DNA of 64,000 bases from Volucribacter amazonae (lineage in GTDB: Bacteria > Pseudomonadota > Gammaproteobacteria > Enterobacterales > Pasteurellaceae), in the NCBI RefSeq assembly GCF_029783845.1, contig NZ_LWID01000001.1, forward strand, positions 2,451,501-2,515,500. The letters are read 5' to 3'. The notes under the pieces were generated by a model. It saw only the letters and a program-made list of their open reading frames with translations. It had not been told where the DNA came from and made no database searches. The position numbers and the translations under genes were made by a program. The stretch's first letter is position 1. Each line of letters begins with the position of its first letter. Positions 52,016-59,176 of this stretch are shown one piece after another.

Positions 52016-52756
52016 ATGTCAAATAATGACAAAGCGTTTGAACAATATGTACAAGGCATTTATGCCAAACATAAAGGGCAAAGGATTTGCCAATTTGATT
52101 ATCTGGGGAAAAGCTATTGGCTTAAACAGCCTGAAAAGTTACAGGGTTGGTTAAGGTTATTAAAAGCCAAGCCACAACAAGCCTTTCAACGAGAAATTGT
52201 GAATTTACAACTGCTTGAAAAAGCGACACAAGACGTTAAGGTAACCCCTAAATTAGTCTATTTTAATTCGCATTTTTTGGTTTTAGAAGACGCAGGACGC
52301 ACCCTTAATCAATGGTTGGAAGATCCACAGGTTTCACCTCAACAAAAAATGCAGATCTTGGCTGAGGGAGCAGTGGCATTAGCTAACTTGCATCAACAGG
52401 GGCTTACCCATGGACGCCCTGCCTTGCGTGATATTGCTTGGCAAAATGGCAAAGTAAAGTTTATTGATTTAGAGGCAAGTGCCAAAAAAACAAATCTCAA
52501 TTACCGTATAAGACGTGATATTTTGGTATTTATTCACAGCCTTTACCGCTCTAAATATTTATCGCATCAAGATATTGTGCAAACAGTACAACATTATCAA
52601 CAAGCCTGCGAACCGCATATTTGGCAAGATACCCTAAATTTTATGGCAAAATTTAGCTGGCTATATTATTTATTACGCCCACTTAAACCTATTGCTGGCT
52701 CTGATTTATTGGCATTAATTGGGTTATTAGGTTATTTTAAATTGAAACGGCGATAA
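52016..52756 (+). CDS. Kinase-fold protein (lipopolysaccharide kinase-like)
   Basis: A 246-residue small kinase-like protein. YWLKQPEKL holds a possible ATP-binding Lys, FLVLEDAGRTLNQWL is the hinge, LTHGRPALRDIAWQ is the catalytic loop, and KFIDLEAS the metal-binding Asp. It resembles InaA/Kdo-kinase-like proteins that phosphorylate lipid A or core sugars; the exact substrate is not evident. A hydrophobic stretch near the C-terminus may attach it to the membrane. Confidence 0.72.
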   Translation: MSNNDKAFEQYVQGIYAKHKGQRICQFDYLGKSYWLKQPEKLQGWLRLLKAKPQQAFQREIVNLQLLEKATQDVKVTPKLVYFNSHFLVLEDAGRTLNQWLEDPQVSPQQKMQILAEGAVALANLHQQGLTHGRPALRDIAWQNGKVKFIDLEASAKKTNLNYRIRRDILVFIHSLYRSKYLSHQDIVQTVQHYQQACEPHIWQDTLNFMAKFSWLYYLLRPLKPIAGSDLLALIGLLGYFKLKRR

Positions 52757-52774
52757 TTAGTTATAAATTTATTA

Positions 52775-52810
52775 AATCGCCAGCCTAGAAAATTAACTAG
52801 GTTAGCGATT
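52775..52810. terminator. Possible weak terminator between the kinase gene and melB
   Basis: AATCGC...GCGATT and CCTAG...CTAGG form a hairpin with a three-base internal loop. No good T tract follows on either strand. Confidence 0.4.
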
Positions 52811-52838
52811 GAAACATGAATTTAGAGCTTTATGAGCT

Positions 52839-54200
52839 TTAATTTTCTTTACGATATTTATCTAATAATCTGATATTGACTTTAGCGAGTAAATCCCCAT
52901 TAAGTTTGTAATAACGGAAATAGATAAACAGGGTTAAGCTAAAGAAAGCGATAGGAAAACCGCACATAATAACTTTCATCCAAAAAATTGTTTGAGCAGA
53001 TTGAGCGGTATTAGGAACATAGTGAATTGCACTGAGTAATACGCCGATTAGAAAGACAGAAACCGCAGAACCTGCTTTGACAACCATGGTTTGTACCGCA
53101 TAAGCGATACTTTCACTGCGAATACCTAATTTATATTCACCATAATCTACTGTATCAGCAACCATAATGACTTGTAAGATCCAAAATAATGCAGTACCTA
53201 TGTTGAGTAAAATACCAGCTAAAATAATAAGGATAATATTTTGTGGGCTAAAAAGGGCCATAAAGATCAAGGTTAAACACCCTAATATGGGTAATAAAGA
53301 AGCTCCAGCCCAAAGTACTCGGCGAGATAATAAACGAGCAATACGAGAAAATAGTATTAAAGTAATAAGATTAGCGATACCTGCATAGGACATATAGTAA
53401 GGAAATAATTCTTTGTCGCCAACTACATAAGTAAAATAATAAATCGCAAAGCTGGTAATAATATTTGTTGCAATATTATAGGCTAATGCCATAAGTAATA
53501 AACTACTAAGTTGATCATTTTTAGGGATTAAGGCGATTGCTTGTTTTAGTGGGATATGATTAGATTGAGGTTGGCTTTCAGAGCTATATTGTTCTTTTAC
53601 ATTGATTAAGGTTAGCAAAGTTGATCCCACAAAGAAAATAATGATCACAAGGGTAAACATTCTAAAACCAAAACTTATATCCTGCCCACCAACATACTCA
53701 ATGAAAGGCATTGCTATACCTGCTGTAACAAATCCTGCTAGGCTAGCGAAAAATCTTGGATAGGGAACAAGTTGTTCACGTTCTCTTTTGTCTAAGGTAA
53801 GTGTAGGAACTAATGACCAAAATGGGATATCCATTAAGGTATAAGTCATTCCCCATAAAATATAAGTAATTGTAATATAAATGACTAAGGCTGTTCCTGA
53901 GAAATAGTTAGCACAAAAAAGAGAAAATAACACGATGGAATTAAGAATCGTACCAATAAATATCCAAGGCTTAAATTTTCCCCAACGAGAGCGAGTATTG
54001 GTTACAATCCAGCCCATAATTGGATCGTTTAATGCGTCCCAAATTCTTGCTACCATAAAAATTGTTCCTACGATTGCCGCAGAAACACCAAGAACATCGG
54101 TATAATAGTACATTAAATACATATATACGATAGCAATAGCAAAATCTTTGCCATAAGCACCTAGCCCATAGCTGAGTTTTGTTTTCATTGTTAGGCTCAT
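52839..54200 (-). CDS. melB: Melibiose:cation symporter MelB
   Basis: A 453-residue 12-helix GPH-family carrier. It is closely similar to E. coli MelB across its length: MTTKLSYG-like start (MKTKLSYGLGAYGKDFAI), ARIWDALNDPIMGW with the cation-site Asp residues, RSRWGKFKPWI, and IMVADTVDYGEYKLGIRSE. It imports melibiose with Na+, Li+ or H+. It lies 69 bases downstream of melA with a hairpin between. Confidence 0.95.
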   Translation of the reverse strand: MSLTMKTKLSYGLGAYGKDFAIAIVYMYLMYYYTDVLGVSAAIVGTIFMVARIWDALNDPIMGWIVTNTRSRWGKFKPWIFIGTILNSIVLFSLFCANYFSGTALVIYITITYILWGMTYTLMDIPFWSLVPTLTLDKREREQLVPYPRFFASLAGFVTAGIAMPFIEYVGGQDISFGFRMFTLVIIIFFVGSTLLTLINVKEQYSSESQPQSNHIPLKQAIALIPKNDQLSSLLLMALAYNIATNIITSFAIYYFTYVVGDKELFPYYMSYAGIANLITLILFSRIARLLSRRVLWAGASLLPILGCLTLIFMALFSPQNIILIILAGILLNIGTALFWILQVIMVADTVDYGEYKLGIRSESIAYAVQTMVVKAGSAVSVFLIGVLLSAIHYVPNTAQSAQTIFWMKVIMCGFPIAFFSLTLFIYFRYYKLNGDLLAKVNIRLLDKYRKEN

Positions 54201-54227
54201 AATAACCTCGCTTTTTGATGAAAAGTC

Positions 54228-54249
54228 GCTCGCAAAATGGTTTGCGAGC
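54228..54249. other. Intercistronic hairpin between melA and melB
   Basis: GCTCGCAAA and TTTGCGAGC form a perfect nine-base stem with the loop ATGG, with no T run, in the 69-base gap. It may stabilise upstream melA mRNA or modulate melB expression; this is inference. Confidence 0.6.
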
Positions 54250-54269
54250 AGTATGTATGGCTAGCAGAA

Positions 54270-55625
54270 TTATTGTTGGTAAACCCAATTAGGTAGCCAA
54301 TCTCGGTGTGCATCTAGCAATTCATCAACTAATTGATAGATTTCCTCTAAGCCAAGTGCAGCTGCGGTATGCGGATCAAGCATTGCTGCGTGATAAATAT
54401 GCTGTTTGTTTTCCGTTAAAATGGCTTCTGTTGTAAGTCGTTGTACATTAATATTGGTTTGCATTAATGCCGCTAAATGGCTTGGGATTTTGCCCACTTT
54501 GGTTGGACGAATTCCATTCGCATCAACTAAACACGCCACTTCTACACAACAATCCTCAGGCAAATTAGTAATTAAATGTTGATTTTTCACATTGCCATAA
54601 ATGACACTAGGTTGTCCTGTCCAAATGGAATTGATAATCGTGCTTGCATATTCTCGAGATTCTGGCATATCAATCCGATCTGCTGTTTGATACATCTTGA
54701 GATCTTGTTGCCAATTTTCCATTTGTTCAATGCAACGCTTAGGATATTCATCAAGAGGAACTTGATAACGTTCTAATAAATCAGGGCGATGAGGCTTGAT
54801 AAAATAAGGGGTATATTCGGCAAAATGTTCAGAGGATTCAGTAACGAAATACCCCAATTTTTTCAGCATTTCATAACGAATTAAGTTGTTGCAACGAGGA
54901 TTGTTGTCCATTCTTGGTTTAGGTGCTTTGCCTTGTGCGAAAGCGTCTAAAAGATCAGGGTAAATATTTTGGTATTCACCATTACTAAGGCGTTTTTCAA
55001 GGCTCAAATAAAATGCCATATGATTAATACCAGCACAAACATAGCGTAGTTCTTGGGGATCAAGATCTAAATCTCGAGCAAGTTCTTCAGCAGTTCCCTG
55101 TACAGAATGACATAAGCCAACCTGCTTTATTTGTGGATATTTTGCGTAAATTGCCCATGTATTCATTGCCATAGGGTTCACATAATTAAGTAATGTCGCA
55201 TTTGGGCAAACGGCGAGCATATCTTCACATATTTTCCAAAGATGTGGAATTGTGCGTAATGCTCGCATAATACCGCCAACCCCAAGGGTATCCCCAATGG
55301 TTTGCTCTAAACCATATTTTTTACAAATACGAAAATCAGTAACGGTACAGGGTTCATAGCCACCAATTTGAAAAGCAACTATCACAAAATCAGCCTGTTG
55401 CAAGGCTTCACGTTGATTATCGTAACAGCATATTTTGCCCGTTGCTCCAGTGGAATGCATCAATTTTTCAATGACTAAATGAGATTGTTGTAGTCGTATG
55501 GGATCAATATCCATTAATGCTATTTCAGCTTGTTTTAATGCTGGTTTATGAAAGACATCATTAAGAATATGTTTGACAAAAACGGTAGATCCTGCGCCGA
55601 TAAAGGTAATTTTAGGGGCTGACAT
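54270..55625 (-). CDS. melA: Alpha-galactosidase MelA (GH4)
   Basis: A 451-residue NAD- and Mn-dependent GH4 alpha-galactosidase that cleaves melibiose. FIGAGSTVFVKHILND binds NAD at the N-terminus, GLCHSVQG holds the metal-binding Cys near residue 175 and GINHMAF the His near 205. AAGGAG precedes the ATG. It is divergent from melR with 193 bases between starts. Confidence 0.95.
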   Translation of the reverse strand: MSAPKITFIGAGSTVFVKHILNDVFHKPALKQAEIALMDIDPIRLQQSHLVIEKLMHSTGATGKICCYDNQREALQQADFVIVAFQIGGYEPCTVTDFRICKKYGLEQTIGDTLGVGGIMRALRTIPHLWKICEDMLAVCPNATLLNYVNPMAMNTWAIYAKYPQIKQVGLCHSVQGTAEELARDLDLDPQELRYVCAGINHMAFYLSLEKRLSNGEYQNIYPDLLDAFAQGKAPKPRMDNNPRCNNLIRYEMLKKLGYFVTESSEHFAEYTPYFIKPHRPDLLERYQVPLDEYPKRCIEQMENWQQDLKMYQTADRIDMPESREYASTIINSIWTGQPSVIYGNVKNQHLITNLPEDCCVEVACLVDANGIRPTKVGKIPSHLAALMQTNINVQRLTTEAILTENKQHIYHAAMLDPHTAAALGLEEIYQLVDELLDAHRDWLPNWVYQQ

Positions 55626-55818
55626 AGTTTTCTCCTTATATTCATCTAAGAAAGGTTAATAGGATAATGCCATAGACTCCAAAAGAAATATTTACTAAAT
55701 TTATGTAAAATATTCCTGAAAACTTAGTTTATGTGATATGGTTGGAAAAATCAGAGTTTTTAGGAATTTTTTGCAAAAAAATATCATAGTGTAAAATAAA
55801 TTATTTATGTTGAGGAAA
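55626..55818. promoter_or_regulatory. Divergent melA/melR control region
   Basis: The 193-base region is very AT-rich. TATGTGATATGG (near 55732) contains the CRP half-site TGTGA, but the second half is poor. MelR sites cannot be fixed by eye. Both genes are expected to be controlled from here. Confidence 0.45.
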
Positions 55819-56814
55819 ATGATGTTAAAGAAAAAAACACGAACAGAAAACGTTAGTGCAGAACAGATTAGCCCTCTATCACTTTATGCCGAGAGTTTAC
55901 CTTTACATATTGATTTGCAACAACCGCCAGAGGCAATGCCAGCTTATCATTGGCATGGGCAAATTGAGATAAATATTCCTTTTGATGATAAGGTAGAATA
56001 TATTTTTAATGGTCATAATATTGAATTAAAAGCGAATCATATTACTTTATTTTGGGCAACGATTCCTCATCGTTTGGTTGAGCGTTATCGTTGTCAAAAT
56101 ATGGCTGTATTGGATATTCCGATTCAACAATTTTTAGCTTGGACATTGCCAAAAGAATTTATTAATCAAATTACTTACGGGCAGGTTATTCAATCAAAGC
56201 AAGCAAACTTAGTTAGTTTATTTGAAATTAAACGTTGGCTTGTTGAATTAAAACTTCCGCAAATGAGTCGTCATCAGTTAGTTTGTGATGAAGTACAATT
56301 AATGGTAAGGCGTATGGCATTAGATGGTTGGCAAACATTATTGAATAATAAAACACTTTGTTTAAATACAACGGGTGCTTCTCGCCATACTCAACATTAT
56401 GTGAATGTGATGCTTTCCTACATTGCTAAACATTATAATCAATCTTTAACCGTAGAGCAGGTAGCAAGTGCTGTGGGATTAAACGCAAATTATGCCATGA
56501 GTTTATTTCAAGCGGTAATGAAATTGACGATAAAACAATATATTACCAGTATGCGGATTAATCATGCTAAGGCATTATTAAGCGATACAGAACGTTCTAT
56601 TTCTGATATTTCTAGTACAGCAGGTTTTAGCTCGTTGAGCCGATTTTATGATAATTTTCAAAAAATGGTGGGTATTTCTCCTAAACAATATCGTAAATTA
56701 ATTCGTTCTAATGAACGTTGGAGCGTCAATGGAATTAAGCCAACACAATTTAACGAGAAAGGGGCGAGTGATGGACATCATTTACTTTCTCATTATGCGA
56801 AAGAAATTGATTAA
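55819..56814 (+). CDS. melR: AraC-family regulator MelR
   Basis: A 331-residue activator. The N-terminal cupin has PAYHWHGQIEINIPFDD and WATIPHRLVE; the C-terminal pair of helix-turn-helix motifs is in LTVEQVASAVGLNANYAMSL and RSISDISSTAGFSSLSRFYD, ending with the GISPKQYRK signature. GAGGAAA precedes two adjacent ATGs at 55819 and 55822; an earlier ATG at 55807 lacks a site. It is divergent from melAB, which it should activate with melibiose and CRP. Confidence 0.92.
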   Translation: MMLKKKTRTENVSAEQISPLSLYAESLPLHIDLQQPPEAMPAYHWHGQIEINIPFDDKVEYIFNGHNIELKANHITLFWATIPHRLVERYRCQNMAVLDIPIQQFLAWTLPKEFINQITYGQVIQSKQANLVSLFEIKRWLVELKLPQMSRHQLVCDEVQLMVRRMALDGWQTLLNNKTLCLNTTGASRHTQHYVNVMLSYIAKHYNQSLTVEQVASAVGLNANYAMSLFQAVMKLTIKQYITSMRINHAKALLSDTERSISDISSTAGFSSLSRFYDNFQKMVGISPKQYRKLIRSNERWSVNGIKPTQFNEKGASDGHHLLSHYAKEID

Positions 56815-56856
56815 TAGATAAAGTGCGGTCAGTTTTTAATTTATTTTTTACAAGGC

Positions 56857-56884
56857 TTGCTATTTGGTATGAAATGTGTATAAT
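56857..56884 (+). promoter_or_regulatory. Promoter of the initiator tRNA gene
   Basis: TTGCTA (56857-56862) and TATAAT (56879-56884), 16 bases apart, about 20 bases upstream of the tRNA; the GC-rich CCGCCC after the -10 box resembles a stringent discriminator. Confidence 0.75.
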
Positions 56885-56905
56885 ACCGCCCATATTTCTT
56901 TCGGA

Positions 56906-56982
<77 letters not shown>

Positions 56983-56997
56983 CTTTTAAATAAGAAT

Positions 56998-57017
56998 AGC
57001 CCAAGTGGGCTTTTTTT
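56998..57017 (+). terminator. Terminator after the tRNA
   Basis: AGCCCA and TGGGCT around AG, followed by seven T residues. Confidence 0.8.
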
Positions 57018-57022
57018 ATGTG

Positions 57023-57115
57023 TAGTCGTTTCAATTTAAAATAAGACAAGGCGGCATGCCGAAGATAGTACGGCGAGGCGTGCCAACACAGTATTATTTT
57101 AAAGTGGAACGACTA
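57023..57115. repeat. MITE-like element, most complete copy (93 bp)
   Basis: The left end TAGTCGTTTCAATTTAAAAT and the complement of the right end, TAGTCGTTCCACTTTAAAAT, agree at all but two positions. The interior has CAAGGCGGCATGCC and TACGGCGAGGCGTGCC, partly inverted. Shorter or broken relatives occur at 5866, 14677, 21112, 28893, 33185, 40035 and 63243. It encodes no protein. Confidence 0.8.
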
Positions 57116-57138
57116 TAACAATTTGGCAACAATAAAGT

Positions 57139-57158
57139 GGGCGATAAGCCCTTTTTTT
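57139..57158 (+). terminator. Attenuator-like hairpin in the rimP leader
   Basis: GGGC (57139-57142), loop GATAA, GCCC (57148-57151) and seven T. It ends only 13 bases before the rimP ribosome site, so it could gate entry into the nusA operon. Confidence 0.6.
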
Positions 57159-57181
57159 ATATCTGAAAATTGGAGGCTGTG

Positions 57182-57637
57182 TTGGCAACCCTAGAACAAA
57201 ATTTACAAGAGTTATTAACGCCCAGTGTTGAAGACTTAGGTTTTGAATTAGTCGGTATTGAATGTCAGCGTATGGGACGTTATTTAACCGTTAGATTATT
57301 TATTGATAAAGAGGGCGGTGTTACCATTGATGATTGTGCCGATGTTAGTCGTCAGGTCAGTGCAGTGCTAGATGTAGAAGATCCTATTGCAGATAAATAC
57401 AATCTTGAAGTGTCTTCCCCGGGGTTAGATCGTCCCTTGTTTACGTTGGCACATTTTCAACGTTTTGTGGGGCAAGAGGTATTAATTCATTTGCGTATTG
57501 CTATGGGTGATCGCCGTAAATGGCAGGGAATATTACAAGCCGTTGAAGGTGATACGATTACCTTATTGGTAGAAGGGCAAGAACAGCATTTTATTTTTAG
57601 TAATATCCAAAAAGCCAATATTGTGCCTAAATTTTAA
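57182..57637 (+). CDS. rimP: Ribosome maturation factor RimP
   Basis: A 151-residue 30S assembly factor. IECQRMGRYLTVRLFIDKEG and LEVSSPGLDRPLFTL are diagnostic. I chose the TTG at 57182: GGAGG ends five bases before it and the product then starts with the conserved ATLEQNLQELL; a GTG three bases earlier is too near the site. A UUG start probably keeps expression low. It is the first gene of the nusA operon. Confidence 0.93.
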   Translation: MATLEQNLQELLTPSVEDLGFELVGIECQRMGRYLTVRLFIDKEGGVTIDDCADVSRQVSAVLDVEDPIADKYNLEVSSPGLDRPLFTLAHFQRFVGQEVLIHLRIAMGDRRKWQGILQAVEGDTITLLVEGQEQHFIFSNIQKANIVPKF

Positions 57638-57673
57638 TTGAGATTTTATCTGTTTAACAGAGGTAAAAAGACT

Positions 57674-59161
57674 ATGAGTAAAGAGATTTTATTAGCCGCT
57701 GAAGCGGTATCAAACGAGAAATTATTACCGCGTGAGAAAATTTTTGAAGCCTTAGAAAGTGCTTTAGCCATTTCTACTAAAAAGAAGTATGAGCAAGAAA
57801 TTGACGTTCGGGTTGTGATTGATAAGAAAACGGGAGAATTTGATACATTTCGCCGTTGGTTAGTGGTAGAGGAAGTACATAATCCAACAAAGGAAATTAC
57901 CTTAGAAGCGGCACAATTTGATAATCCTAATGTGCAAGTGGGCGATTATGTTGAAGATCAAATTGATTCTATTGCCTTTGATCGTATTACCATGCAAACA
58001 GCACGTCAGGTTATTAGTAGCAAAATTCGTGAAGCTGAACGCAATAAAATTGTTGAGCAATTCCGTTCGCAAGAAGGGGAATTGATTATTGGTACAGTTA
58101 AAAAAGTCAGTCGTGATAATGTGGTGCTAGATTTGGGTAATCAAGCAGAAGCGGTTATTTTGCGTGAAGACTTATTACCGAGAGAGAATTTCCGTCCGGG
58201 TGATCGTGTGCGTGGTGTTCTATATAGAGTTAGCCCTGAATCAAAAGGTGCACAACTATTTGTTACCCGCTCTAAACCTGAAATGTTAATAGAGCTTTTC
58301 CGTTTAGAAGTGCCAGAAATTGGCGAGGAATTGATTGAAATTCGTGGTGCAGCAAGGGATCCGGGTTCAAGAGCTAAAATTGCAGTGAAAAGCAATGATA
58401 AACGTATTGATCCTGTTGGTGCTTGCGTGGGAATGCGTGGTTCTCGTGTACAAGCCATTACTAATGAGTTAGGTGGCGAACGTGTGGATATTGTATTATG
58501 GGACGATAATCCTGCTCAGTTTGTGATTAATGCTATGGCACCTGCTGATGTCAGTTCTATTGTGGTTGATGAAGATAGCCATTCAATGGATATTGCGGTA
58601 GAAGAAGAGGCGTTAGCACAAGCCATTGGACGTAACGGGCAAAATGTACGTTTAGCGACTCAATTAACGGGGTGGACATTGAATGTGATGACCAGCCAAG
58701 AATTGAAAAATAAGCATCAAGCAGAAAGCCGTAAATCAGTGGATTTATTTGTAGAACATTTAGAAATTGATGAAGAGTTTGCTGAATTATTAGTTGAAGA
58801 GGGCTTCACTAGCTTAGAACAGCTTGCTTATATTCCAGTAGAGGAATTATTAGATATTGAAGATTTAGATGAGGAGTTAGCTGAAGAATTGCGTACTAGA
58901 GCGAAAAACGCATTAACTACCATTGCCTTAGCTGAACAGGAAGTATTATCGCAAGCAAACGCAGAAGAAGCCTTACTAAATTTAGCAGGTATGAATAGAC
59001 ACCTCGCTGTTAAATTAGCAAGTAAAAATATTACCACCTTGGAAGAATTGGCTGAACAAAGTGTTGATGATTTAGCGGATATTGAGGAGCTAAGTGAAGA
59101 ACAAGCGGCAGAGCTAATTATGGCTGCTCGTCAAATTTGTTGGTTTGGAAACGAAGCGTAG
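57674..59161 (+). CDS. nusA: Transcription termination/antitermination protein NusA
   Basis: A 495-residue NusA. The order is an N-terminal RNA-polymerase domain, S1 (about 135-200), KH1 and KH2 (PVGACVGMRGSRVQAI; AQAIGRNGQNVRLA), and two acidic C-terminal repeats (EEFAELLVEEGFTSLEQL and its second copy). The start at 57674 has AGAGG upstream. NusA likely feeds back on this operon. Confidence 0.95.
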   Translation: MSKEILLAAEAVSNEKLLPREKIFEALESALAISTKKKYEQEIDVRVVIDKKTGEFDTFRRWLVVEEVHNPTKEITLEAAQFDNPNVQVGDYVEDQIDSIAFDRITMQTARQVISSKIREAERNKIVEQFRSQEGELIIGTVKKVSRDNVVLDLGNQAEAVILREDLLPRENFRPGDRVRGVLYRVSPESKGAQLFVTRSKPEMLIELFRLEVPEIGEELIEIRGAARDPGSRAKIAVKSNDKRIDPVGACVGMRGSRVQAITNELGGERVDIVLWDDNPAQFVINAMAPADVSSIVVDEDSHSMDIAVEEEALAQAIGRNGQNVRLATQLTGWTLNVMTSQELKNKHQAESRKSVDLFVEHLEIDEEFAELLVEEGFTSLEQLAYIPVEELLDIEDLDEELAEELRTRAKNALTTIALAEQEVLSQANAEEALLNLAGMNRHLAVKLASKNITTLEELAEQSVDDLADIEELSEEQAAELIMAARQICWFGNEA

Positions 59162-59176
59162 GGGATTGAATAAGTT

